64,000 nt of DNA. It comes from Cyanobacteria bacterium UBA11370 (GTDB lineage: Bacteria > Cyanobacteriota > Cyanobacteriia > Cyanobacteriales > Coleofasciculaceae). Of this stretch, positions 7,130 through 14,267 are shown one piece after another. Position numbers and translations under genes: made by a program. The stretch's first letter is position 1, and each line of letters begins with the position of its first letter. The stretch is taken from the NCBI GenBank assembly GCA_003486645.1, contig DNGI01000321.1:42735-106734 (forward strand). The letters run 5' to 3'. A model generated the notes under the pieces. That model had not been told where the DNA came from. It ran no database searches and worked only from the letters and a program-made list of their open reading frames with translations.

Positions 7130-7936
7130 ATGGATTTAGAAACTCTCAACGGAAAACCTATCAGTATCCTGGGTTTGGCTGGACATCAGCCTATGGATAT
7201 ATCTTGTACAGCAGTGGCGTTTGAGACAGGCGTTAATTATTTCTTTTTTTATGATCTTTCTTACGAAAACTTGCTCAAAGGATTAAAGCCAATTGTGGCA
7301 AGTCATCGGGAAGAGGTATTGTTAGCAACGGGAAGTGAGGAGCGCAATACAGATAAATTATCGCAATATTTGGATCGGGTGCGTCGATATCTAGATGTTG
7401 ATGTTGTGGATGTATTTTTTATTGAGTATGTCACACCTAATGAAGACATGGCTCAGATTTGGGCTATATTTGATCAACTTTGGGATTGGAAGGAAAGAGG
7501 ATTGATTCGCTATGTGGGAGCAACGACTCATAATCGTATGATTGCATTAGAATTAATCAGGAGCCGTAGATGTGAGGTACTGATGCACCGCTACAATATG
7601 GCACATCGCAAGGCGGAAGCCGAAGTTTTCCCTATAGCTCAACAGGTGGGAATTCCAGTGGTGGCGTTTACTTGTACCCGCTGGGGAAAACTCCTACAAG
7701 GACATCCGGATTGGCTTTTTAAGACACCGACGGCAGCTGATTGTTATCGATATGTGCTACACCAAAAAGCGGTACAATTGGCTCTAACTGCACCAGAAAC
7801 TCAAGCGCAATTAGAGGAAAATTTGAGTGTTTTGCAGACTCCTGAACTTAGTGCAGAAATGATGGCACGGTGGCAAGAGTATGGGGCGTTAATCTATGGG
7901 GATGGGCAAGATGCCTTTGAGACTCAATGGGTTTGA
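7130..7936 (+). CDS. aldo/keto reductase-like protein, probably lacking full catalytic tetrad
   Basis: A 268-residue TIM-barrel protein of the aldo/keto reductase type. The recognisable order is: ILGLAGHQP at the first strand, GVNYFFFYDLSYENLL where the family has G-x-x-x-FDTA..Y, VLLATGSEE where the family has the catalytic Lys strand, LDRVRRYLDVDVVDVFFIEYV, GLIRYVGATTHN and YNMAHRKAEAEVFPIAQ. The catalytic Lys appears replaced (LLATGS) and the usual HxPD after the fourth strand reads IEYVTPNED, so the Asp-Tyr-Lys-His tetrad looks incomplete. The length is short compared with about 320 residues. It is the only plus-strand gene between 1 and 12 kb and lies between two minus-strand operons. 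It may be a pseudo-enzyme, and its substrate cannot be predicted. Confidence 0.75.
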   Translation: MDLETLNGKPISILGLAGHQPMDISCTAVAFETGVNYFFFYDLSYENLLKGLKPIVASHREEVLLATGSEERNTDKLSQYLDRVRRYLDVDVVDVFFIEYVTPNEDMAQIWAIFDQLWDWKERGLIRYVGATTHNRMIALELIRSRRCEVLMHRYNMAHRKAEAEVFPIAQQVGIPVVAFTCTRWGKLLQGHPDWLFKTPTAADCYRYVLHQKAVQLALTAPETQAQLEENLSVLQTPELSAEMMARWQEYGALIYGDGQDAFETQWV

Positions 7937-8203
7937 GTGATTAGCTGATTTGAGGTTGCAACTGAGTAAGTTTGATGTGTTTTATGGCTTGACTTTTATC
8001 AACAGTCACGTCGCTTCCCTCCGCATTAAAATTGAATTCTCTTCATTTTGAATGGGTGAATTCTGTGAAGTAAGCTAGTCCGGAATGAAAAATTGCTGCC
8101 TCCCTACACCCCACACCCGCTGCAACGGTTTCGATTACGAGATGCACATGAGCTTAGTACTAGAGACTTGAGTTTTTTTACTGGCTCAAGCCCCTTTTGT
8201 GTA

Positions 8204-9880
8204 CTAAGTTGGGATTAATGGGGTATCATTATTGGAACTCCATGAGACGAGGCGATCGCTATTCTCATCGGTTGTACCACCAATCATCGGATCTACAGCC
8301 GCCCAAGTAGCTTGTCCAGAGCGTGCCCAAGCTCGCAGTTCTTCCAATTCCGTGGTATCAGTAGAAAACTGCGCTGGTTTAACTTTGATTTGTAGCAGTA
8401 ATTCACCCACTGTCACTTGGCAAGGGCGGCGTTGAGCATAAGCAACAGAGGCACAGTGTTCTGCTACCTTGCGAATTTCATCACCAGTAAAGTTCGCTGA
8501 CTCCAAGGCAAGCTGGTGAATTTCTTCAGCAGATAAAGTTAACTTGTACCGTTGGAGTTGGACAATCCAAATTTGCTCCCTAGCTTCCACACTAGGCAAA
8601 TCTACATAGAAGATTTTGGTAAATCGACGTAAGATTTCTGGCTTAAAGCACCAGGGGCGATTAGCAGTAGCGGCAACAAATACGGAGGCTAAGGATTCTT
8701 GGAACCACTTGAGAAAGTAGCCGAACATCCGCTGACTTGTACCACCATCCGTTTCAGATGAACCGCTATTAAACATTTTATCCATTTCATCGATGAACAA
8801 AATGCACGGTGCCATACTTTCCGCCGCCCTTATCGCTTCCCTAAGATTGGACTCACTGCCTCCCAATTCCTTAGTCATCAGCTTGCCTGTATCCAGTACA
8901 ATTACAGGTAGACCCCATTCTTTGGCAAAGCACTTGACCGAGAGGGTTTTACCAGTACCACCCACACCGACAATCAGCGCTCCTTTAGGGAAAGGAATGT
9001 TGTAGAGTTCCTGAGCTTCCGGCTCTAGCAGTGCGGTAATCGTAGTCGCCCACTCGTTCAGCACGGGTAAACCCTGTACTTGCACATCAGGAGCAGCCGC
9101 GTATTCGATCCCTTTGGCAGCAAATTTGGCTTTCTTGATATCGGAGATTACCTCAATGCTACCTGCATCAAGGCGGCTTTTGGTAGTGGCACAGAGTTGG
9201 ATAGTGTCATCCATCCCTTCTGCCGTCATCCCTAGCAGGGCGCGAACCATTCGCTTTTGGTCAGTGGGATTTAACTGTACTGGGAAGTTGACTCCTTGCA
9301 GGGATGCACTCTTTTGCAAGGCTTTGATACGATGGTCGAGAATCGAGGAGGTTTCCGACTCATTGGGCAGGGGATTTTGGGCATCGGCAACTAGGTCTTG
9401 AAATACTCTGGGTGTCACCAAACCGTCATGAAGGATGATAACTCGGTTAGGCGATCGCTTGACAGCAAACCAAGCATCGACAGCCAACCGGACTAAAGCC
9501 GGATTGGGCGAGGCTCCAGCAATGAAGGGGTAAAGATCTTTGAGCAAAAATAAGGTGGGATGGGGATTTGAGGCGGAAATACACTCAGCTTCAATATATT
9601 TGAGCAGTGCTTCTACTGGATGTCCCTGTGCCTTGTAGCTGGCAACTGGAGACTTTTTAAGGCTAGAAAATTGACCCTTTTTAGTGGTAATTTCGGCTTT
9701 TTGAAGACTGTGAGCTGAGTCCCAGATGAATAAGTCAAACCCTACTGGCTGGGCAATTTGTGCGGCGATTTGATTGGTTATTGAAATCTCGCTGGCTGTG
9801 GGACTATCTACCGCCACTGTAGCAATTCCGGCGTTAAAGTATCGTTTGATTTCAAGAGCGTTGAATGCCATTATTGCCAC
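8204..9880 (-). CDS. AAA ATPase, Ycf46-like
   Basis: A 558-residue protein with an N-terminal Ycf46-type domain (about 1-230, including VKRSPNRVIILHDGL) and a C-terminal AAA module. Walker A is GVGGTGKT where GPPGTGKS is usual, Walker B is ILFIDEMDKMF, sensor 1 is VFVAATANRP, and the arginine finger region is EILRRFTKIFYVDLPS, followed by the small helical lid (NFTGDEIRKVAEHC). Ycf46 proteins are cyanobacterial and plastid AAA ATPases; one chromosomal homologue has been linked to inorganic-carbon regulation, but the role of plasmid copies is unknown. The start overlaps the DUF2997 gene by 10 nt, and the Ycf35-like gene lies upstream of that, so the three form an operon. A second, split relative is at 51669-53339. 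Confidence 0.88.
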   Translation of the reverse strand: MAIMAFNALEIKRYFNAGIATVAVDSPTASEISITNQIAAQIAQPVGFDLFIWDSAHSLQKAEITTKKGQFSSLKKSPVASYKAQGHPVEALLKYIEAECISASNPHPTLFLLKDLYPFIAGASPNPALVRLAVDAWFAVKRSPNRVIILHDGLVTPRVFQDLVADAQNPLPNESETSSILDHRIKALQKSASLQGVNFPVQLNPTDQKRMVRALLGMTAEGMDDTIQLCATTKSRLDAGSIEVISDIKKAKFAAKGIEYAAAPDVQVQGLPVLNEWATTITALLEPEAQELYNIPFPKGALIVGVGGTGKTLSVKCFAKEWGLPVIVLDTGKLMTKELGGSESNLREAIRAAESMAPCILFIDEMDKMFNSGSSETDGGTSQRMFGYFLKWFQESLASVFVAATANRPWCFKPEILRRFTKIFYVDLPSVEAREQIWIVQLQRYKLTLSAEEIHQLALESANFTGDEIRKVAEHCASVAYAQRRPCQVTVGELLLQIKVKPAQFSTDTTELEELRAWARSGQATWAAVDPMIGGTTDENSDRLVSWSSNNDTPLIPT

Positions 9881-10074
9881 TCTCCAATATTAACGCTATC
9901 GATGACTTGAAGGTTGGGTTGTTCATAGAATTCCGGTTTAAGGGTTGTGGAAGTCTCTCCCAATTTGTCCAAGGCTTGGGTGATTTTTTTGCAGTTAGAG
10001 CCTTGAGCGTTCAGAACTTCAACTTTGAGGGGTTGTCCTAATTTGAGGGTGATTTGGATTTGTGGAGTAGACAT
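9871..10074 (-). CDS. DUF2997 family protein
   Basis: A 67-residue protein. The N-terminal strand pair (IQITLKLGQPLKVEVLNAQGSNC), the helix KKITQALDKLG and the tail LKPEFYEQPN match the small DUF2997 family, whose hallmark is a GssC..it..le..lG...... eFYe pattern. DUF2997 genes typically sit beside Ycf35/DUF1257 genes in cyanobacteria, as here. The gene overlaps the AAA ATPase start by 10 nt, implying coupled translation. No biochemical role is known. A partner or adaptor role with Ycf35 and the ATPase is inferred from conserved neighbourhood. Confidence 0.85.
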   Translation of the reverse strand: MSTPQIQITLKLGQPLKVEVLNAQGSNCKKITQALDKLGETSTTLKPEFYEQPNLQVIDSVNIGEWQ

Positions 10075-10097
10075 GGGTTAATTCACACATTATCAAT

Positions 10098-10607
10098 TCA
10101 AAACTGGTCAAAGCCTGTTGTCAAACTGACTTTTTGGGTCAAATTAATACGGGTTGAGCCATCATCTAACGTAGTTTCGGTGTAATCCCATAGAGTAGGT
10201 GGATAATGGATTTTAATGTAGGCTCGGTCGTGGGCTAGCTGAACTTCATTGATAAAGTTTTGGACGGGCGAAGTATAGGAACCATTCATTTGACCAAAGG
10301 CTAAACCCAAGGCATTCTGGTTGAAGTCCCAAGGGTCGGCAAAGAGTTCAAAACGACCCTCATTTTCGTTCCACAGAAAGCCTACATCAAGCAGGGCGCG
10401 GCGTCCGGGAACGTTCAGTTCATTGCGCCGGATGAGGATTTGTGCGTAGACAAGATCGCTCTTGGAATAGTCACTGATTAACTCGACAGGATGATCATGA
10501 ACTTCAACTTGGGCGTTTATGCCCTTAAAAGAGAGCAGGTTTCTCAAGCCTTGGATCAGGGCTTCTTGACTGACGAGAGATGTTTTAACGCTAGAAAAGT
10601 GAGACAT
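10098..10607 (-). CDS. Ycf35-like DUF1257 family protein
   Basis: About 169 residues from the ATG at 10607. The start MSHFSSVKTSLVSQEALIQG is the family's conserved N-terminus, so I reject the longer frame beginning at 10658. The core VGFLWNENEGRFELFADPWD and a C-terminal YIKIHYP strand fit DUF1257, and this copy has an extra tail after the strand (TETTLDDGSTRINL). Ycf35 is encoded in some red-algal plastids and cyanobacterial genomes, and its role is unknown. It is followed after 23 nt by the DUF2997 gene and then the Ycf46-like ATPase. Confidence 0.88.
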   Translation of the reverse strand: MSHFSSVKTSLVSQEALIQGLRNLLSFKGINAQVEVHDHPVELISDYSKSDLVYAQILIRRNELNVPGRRALLDVGFLWNENEGRFELFADPWDFNQNALGLAFGQMNGSYTSPVQNFINEVQLAHDRAYIKIHYPPTLWDYTETTLDDGSTRINLTQKVSLTTGFDQF

Positions 10608-10748
10608 AATCAATTCAAAATTCAATAAAAGAATCGGATTTGGTAAGCTATTCCACATTTAACTTGCCTATTTTAGGTTCCCGGCTCTTGAGTTCCCTTT
10701 CCTTGATCACGACCATGTAAATTAGATGTGGAAAAGCTTATTAAGGGA

Positions 10749-11951
10749 TTAGTTGGGCGGGTTAAATACCACCCAATCAGAACGGTCTAATCCTTCAGCT
10801 TCGGCAATTTCTAAGAGTTTTTGTTGTTCACCAAGAAGCTTTTGTGAGATTTCATCCATCTTTTGCTGGAGTTGGGATTTACTGGAAGCATCCAGCTTTT
10901 TAGCATCGACGCTGGCTGTGTCTAAAATTGACTGCAACTGACCCATCATGTCAGCCAAAGTGGGAGCCGTTTCTCCTTGGGCGTTACCGATGAGAACCTG
11001 AATTTTCTTGAGCTGCTTGGAAATCTTTTTGCGGAAGTTGACTGGCTTGTTGCCCGGTTCCCACGCGGCTAAATCGTCCAAGAGTTCAGCCGCAAGTTGT
11101 TGTCCTCCGGCAATGGCGGCTTTTGCCAGGTTTTGCTCCAGGTTTTGGTCGTAAGCTTGGATAAATTGATTAATTTGGTTGAGGCATTCTGCCTGTTGCT
11201 GATTGAGTTGGTCGGACAGAGCTGGTATAATAACGGGACGAGCGATGATAACTTGCAGATACTCTTCTAGTTCTTCTAGTTGAGGGAATTGGTTAAGCAG
11301 TTGAGTACGAGCAACTTCCCTAGCATCGCTGTCGAGGTTCCAGGCTTTGGCACTCAAAAATTGCTCAATGCGATCGCTAAATTCTGCAAACCCTTGTTCG
11401 TGCTGTTTCTTGAGTGAGGCGCGAAGCGCGGGTGCCAGCACGTCTCGAATGTGGAGCATTCGCTGCCACACGAGAGGGGCCAGGGAGATCGAGCAGATTA
11501 AATCACCGTTATCTTGGGTCATCCACTCTTTAACTAAGGCGATTTCGTTCCTGAGTTGAGATGCGGCTTCGTCGAGTGCTTTGAAGACGGAAATGCCTCG
11601 GAGTCCAACTTCAGATTTGGTAATTTTTTCCAAGTCTGATTCAGCGTCTTTTTTATCGGTAGATTCTTGGACAGGTGATGCAGGACTGAGAATCTGTTGC
11701 CATTTGGGTGCGGTTTTACGGGTGGCGTTTTTTAGTCCGATTTTGAATCGGATTCGGGTTTGGTTCAACGCAGTTAGGTTGTGTCGATGCACCACAGCTT
11801 CTTTGAGTACACTGGTATCGGATTGAGACTCAGAAACTTGGCACTTCGTTAGGCAGTCTTGGTTGGGATTGGCTTTGCCACCGTCCGTTCCCGTAGCGTC
11901 CTGTTGGAAAGGGCGATCGCTTTGCCGTTGTGCTGATGAATTGATAAGCAT
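10749..11951 (-). CDS. hypothetical helical/coiled-coil protein
   Basis: About 400 residues from ATG 11951 (a TTG at 11966 is an alternative). The first 100 residues are polar and probably disordered. The rest is almost entirely helical with heptad-like stretches (e.g. QLNQQQAECLNQINQFIQAY and KSQLQQKMDEISQKLLGEQ), suggesting a coiled coil. No catalytic motif or membrane segment is seen. It precedes the Ycf35/DUF2997/Ycf46-like operon on the same strand with a gap of 141 nt that contains TGTGGAAAA (10727-10735), a sequence matching the cyanobacterial DnaA box in reverse. It may belong to that operon. Function unknown. Confidence 0.65.
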   Translation of the reverse strand: MLINSSAQRQSDRPFQQDATGTDGGKANPNQDCLTKCQVSESQSDTSVLKEAVVHRHNLTALNQTRIRFKIGLKNATRKTAPKWQQILSPASPVQESTDKKDAESDLEKITKSEVGLRGISVFKALDEAASQLRNEIALVKEWMTQDNGDLICSISLAPLVWQRMLHIRDVLAPALRASLKKQHEQGFAEFSDRIEQFLSAKAWNLDSDAREVARTQLLNQFPQLEELEEYLQVIIARPVIIPALSDQLNQQQAECLNQINQFIQAYDQNLEQNLAKAAIAGGQQLAAELLDDLAAWEPGNKPVNFRKKISKQLKKIQVLIGNAQGETAPTLADMMGQLQSILDTASVDAKKLDASSKSQLQQKMDEISQKLLGEQQKLLEIAEAEGLDRSDWVVFNPPN

Positions 11952-12121
11952 TTGTGTCACTCTCAATGGAGTTATATTTGAACCATTGCTTTCGGGTAAG
12001 AATGAATTTTTGATGGGTTGCCTTGGAACTCAATTGCTTGCACGAGGCAAGGGAGGTTTTCGTAATTTGCCTCTTACCCACAGGTTGGGCGCGTCAGCGC
12101 CAAGAAAACCCAGGTGATGGA

Positions 12122-12145
12122 GAACGGGGAAGGTGTTCCCCGTTC
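12122..12145. terminator. strong hairpin, terminator-like
   Basis: Perfect 10-bp arms GAACGGGGAA and TTCCCCGTTC flank a GGTG loop, followed on the plus strand by CCCTTT. It lies upstream of the 10749-11951 gene and just before the mobile debris. It may insulate the minus operon from read-through, or it may belong to a repeat. The direction of action is unclear. Confidence 0.4.
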
Positions 12146-12184
12146 CCCTTTAAGGCTGAGTTATAAATTGCCAGCTCGTGTTAG

Positions 12185-12419
12185 CCTCCAATTAGGGCTT
12201 GCTGAATAAGTGCTTTGGTGAGGGTAGGTAAGAGGGAACAGGCAACAGGCAACAGTTTCACCCCCTCTGTCTCAGGCAGATTCTGCGATCGCATCCTCCA
12301 AAAATGCTAGGATTTTCAGCATCTAGGTGCAAAAACCTTGCACTTTTTCACCTTTAATCGTCCTCTAACCCTTGATATATCAGGGTTTCCGGTTTGTGCA
12401 GCAAGCCCCAATTAGGAGG
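12185..12419. mobile_element. MITE-like element with inverted ends
   Basis: The left end CCTCCAATTAGGGCTTGCTG and the right end, read in reverse complement as CCTCCTAATTGGGGCTTGCTG with one added base (written here in pieces: CCTCCTAATT, GGGGCTTGCTG), form an imperfect terminal inverted repeat of about 20 bp around some 195 bp that has no open frame. The interior contains repeated GGCAACAG and a HIP1 site. No transposase gene is inside, so it would be a non-autonomous element or a two-ended insertion-sequence remnant. Confidence 0.5.
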
Positions 12420-12537
12420 AAAACGAGGGGGGTTTGTTGCGACTTCCACGACGACGATTTATCATAATTCGCCGGGAAGACCCCATGCGTAGGAGAGCGA
12501 TTTTTTTCGGGGGAGATGGAGCAGACGACGCGGTAAG

Positions 12538-12825
12538 ATGGCGAAGATGTCTGATTCGTCCAGCCCCGTCATCTATCAACTCAAGGTGGTGCTGCTAGGC
12601 ATTAGCCCCATGATCTGGCGTCGCCTACTGGTTAAAAGCAACAGCACGATAGAAGATTTGCACTACACGCTACAGATAGCAATGGGGTGGGAAGACATTC
12701 ACCTGCATCATTTTGTCATTCACGGTAAGCTGTATGGGATTACCTAACCGGGCGGCATAATATTTAGCGATCGTGCAAGTGCTGTCAAGCTCTCTAGATT
12801 TGGGTTCCGGGTCAAAGAGCGCTTC
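12538..12825 (+). pseudogene. plasmid pRiA4b ORF-3 family protein, broken copy 1
   Basis: The frame from 12538 encodes a typical family start: IYQLKVVLLGISPMIWRRLL, then TIEDLHYTLQIAMGWEDIHL, then HHFVIHGKLYGI. It meets a stop at 12745-12747. Family similarity continues on the nucleotide level until about 12825 (compare 13200-13330 in copy 2), where a cyanobacterial repeat end (ATACCAAATCCGGGTTGA) begins. The family normally has about 180-200 residues, so this is a 5' fragment. It is inside the 1.18-kb inverted-repeat unit. Confidence 0.8.
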
Positions 12826-12872
12826 ATACCAAATCCGGGTTGACTACCCCCTTTATCAAGAAGGATAATCTG
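12826..12872. repeat. insertion-sequence end-like repeat
   Basis: ATACCAAATCCGGGTTGACT leads into ACCCCCTTTATC, then an inverted partial match (AAGGATAATCTGGTTTG). The same end sequence, ATACTAAATCCGGGTTGATT, occurs at 22181. It appears to be the scar of a small element that interrupted the first pRiA4b-like fragment. Confidence 0.45.
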
Positions 12873-12903
12873 GTTTGAGGCGATCCCTAGCAAGATTGGA
12901 AGC

Positions 12904-13182
12904 ATGGTCAAAAAAGTGCATCTCCAACCGTACATGACTTGCTCACAACTCAAGAGCCATTACCTATGTTCCTGTGACCGAGTAGAATCGCGTCGTTGGC
13001 ATCTGTTGTGGTTAGTGTCAAAAAACTGGACAATTCAGCAAGCTTCTCAAGCAGTGGGCTTGAACTATGATTACGCCAAGGACATAATCAAGGCTTACAA
13101 TCAACTTGGGGAAAAAGCGATCGTTAACCGTCGTCGCCAGCGCACAGACCCCCCATCTCATGCTCTGCTCAATCGAGAGCAA
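12904..13182 (+). pseudogene. IS630-type transposase, N-terminal fragment
   Basis: Starting at ATG 12904, about 90 residues resemble the N-terminal helix-turn-helix of IS630-family transposases: LQPYMTCSQLKSHYLCSCDR, then RRWHLLWLVSKNWTIQQASQ, then AVGLNYDYAKDIIKAYNQLG and EKAIVNRRRQ. The DDE catalytic domain is absent. The frame instead runs on into the second pRiA4b-like fragment at about 13183, producing an accidental 225-residue chimera. It is very unlikely to be functional as a transposase. Confidence 0.7.
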
Positions 13183-13500
13183 CTAGCAATGGGGTGGTTA
13201 GATATCCACCTGCACCATTTCATCATTCACTCTCAACAGTACGGGATTACTCAGCCCGGTGGCACAGTATTTAGCACTCGCGCCTGTGAAGTAAAACTTG
13301 CCTCTTTCCAGTTGAGGGAGAAAGAAAAATTTCTTTACGAATATGACTTTAGCCACAGTCCAGTAATGGGTGCATGGCGTTATTGGTGGCGACATTTAAT
13401 CACAATAGAAGCAATACTTACTCCATCGCTCAACCAAACTTACCCAATTTGCACAGACGGTAAAGGGGTTTGTCCCCCAGAAAACTGTGGTGGCCCTTGG
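13183..13500 (+). pseudogene. plasmid pRiA4b ORF-3 family protein, broken copy 2
   Basis: From AMGWLDIHLHHFIIHSQQYG through VKLASFQLREKEKFLYEYDF, WRHLITIEAIL and CPPENCGGPWG, this matches the middle and later parts of the pRiA4b ORF-3 family, including the CPPE(D/N)CGG motif. It lacks the N-terminus present in copy 1. The overlap between the two copies (about 70 nt or more) is clearly diverged, so they are two separate source genes and not one gene split in two. The 3' end is cut at about 13500 by the tyrosine-recombinase fragment. Confidence 0.8.
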
Positions 13501-13502
13501 GG

Positions 13503-13616
13503 CTTGGTATTGATACTCGGACAATTCAAAGTTACTTGGGGCATAACAATATTCAGCACACTGTGCGTTATACCGAACTGACATCGGCCAAATTTCAAGG
13601 TCTTTGGGATGATTAA
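13503..13616 (+). pseudogene. tyrosine recombinase (integrase), C-terminal fragment
   Basis: A 37-codon frame reads LGIDTRTIQSYLGHNNIQHT then VRYTELTSAKFQGLWDD. It contains the LGH..I..T..Y block of tyrosine recombinases, with the catalytic His and the nucleophilic Tyr (RYTEL). Everything upstream, including the two catalytic Arg regions, is missing. It is joined directly to the pRiA4b-like remnant at about 13500 and ends 56 nt before the right end of the 1.18-kb unit. It indicates a past integrase gene here. Confidence 0.85.
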
Positions 13617-13682
13617 CGTTTAAAACCCTGTTTAGTTGTCACCCATCTCCCCCAAAATTTTTCGCTCTCCTATCGACTCTAA

Positions 13683-13826
13683 CTGGATGTAGATCCGCGT
13701 CGTCGAGTTGTTCGGCGATACGTCCAGCGCAATGATGCCGAGGCAGATCTCGCCTTCATGACAGGCATTACTCAACCGGGGCTGTACTTTATTGCCTTTG
13801 AGGTGATTGAAGTAGAGGAGCCTTAA
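13683..13826 (+). pseudogene. unidentified coding fragment
   Basis: A 47-residue frame without a start codon (LDVDPRRRVVRRYVQRNDAE then ADLAFMTGITQPGLYFIAFE, VIEVEEP) begins right after a stop near the right end of the 1.18-kb element. It has the look of the C-terminus of a real protein, possibly one truncated by the element. It is followed by a hairpin at 13840. No family recognised. Confidence 0.4.
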
Positions 13827-13839
13827 ATTATCACCAACT

Positions 13840-13871
13840 GGCTCGAATCAGAAATTATTCCTATTCGAGCC
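13840..13871 (+). terminator. hairpin after coding fragment
   Basis: Perfect 9-bp arms GGCTCGAAT and ATTCGAGCC flank a 14-nt loop, 14 nt after the stop at 13826. There is no T-run after the stem, so it is a weak terminator candidate. It could mark the end of the gene whose fragment precedes it. Confidence 0.4.
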
Positions 13872-13896
13872 TTCAATACCCTTGCAAGGAGGTCAA

Positions 13897-14037
13897 ATGG
13901 GCATCGTAATTGAACGAGCCTTGGACTTTCTCATGGAAGAGGAAGACGAATCTAACATCTTTCCCAAAGCCGAGGAAGCCCAAGAATTTCGGGACGCTCA
14001 GACCTTATTTGTCATCGCCCTTTGCTGTAAGCAGTAG
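13897..14037 (+). CDS. small acidic ORF with strong ribosome-binding site
   Basis: ATG 13897 opens 46 residues, MGIVIERALDFLMEEEDESN to LFVIALCCKQ. A consensus AAGGAGGT lies 5 nt upstream, which is unusual enough in this window to argue for translation. It may be a small gene or the truncated beginning of a longer one. It lies 227 nt upstream of parA. No family recognised. Confidence 0.4.
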   Translation: MGIVIERALDFLMEEEDESNIFPKAEEAQEFRDAQTLFVIALCCKQ

Positions 14038-14251
14038 CACTTTGCGATCGCGGTTAGGTTTGGTTGCAAACAGTAATGATGCAACTGTGTGTATCCTAAT
14101 AGACTTGTCCGAAAACTGGAAAAGCAGTCCCTATCTGGCGAAAGCGGCTGTTGTGCCTCAGCCCGAAGAGAATGACCTTGTTTCGTTGTGTGTAAGACCA
14201 GTGAGGTTATACTCCGATTGAAAATTTTGGTCAGTGCCACTTTTCCTCACT

Positions 14252-14267
14252 CATATATCAATATATG
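14252..14267. promoter_or_regulatory. palindrome at the parA start, possible operator
   Basis: CATATAT-CA-ATATATG is a perfect inverted repeat of 7-bp arms whose last three bases are the first in-frame ATG of parA (14265). ParA proteins and associated ParBs often repress their own promoter through such sites. AT-richness lowers the significance. Confidence 0.35.

Larger units (their letters stand above)
12490..13672. mobile_element. 1.18-kb composite element with terminal inverted repeats
   Basis: The left end TAGGAGAGCGATTTTTTTCG followed by GGGGAGATGG mirrors the right end, whose reverse complement reads TAGGAGAGCGAAAAATTTTG then GGGGAGATGG. The terminal inverted repeat is about 30 bp with a variable A/T centre. 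Inside are fragments of two pRiA4b ORF-3-like genes, an IS630-type transposase start and a tyrosine-recombinase end, none complete. I see no clear target duplication. It looks like a non-autonomous transposon that collected and lost pieces of several mobile genes. Confidence 0.6.

Noticed and set aside
12904-13581. A novel 225-residue fusion of an HTH and a pRiA4b-type domain
   Set aside because: The parts match two unrelated mobile gene families cut at odd positions and the 3' end is out of frame with its real continuation, so it is a chance chimera within debris.
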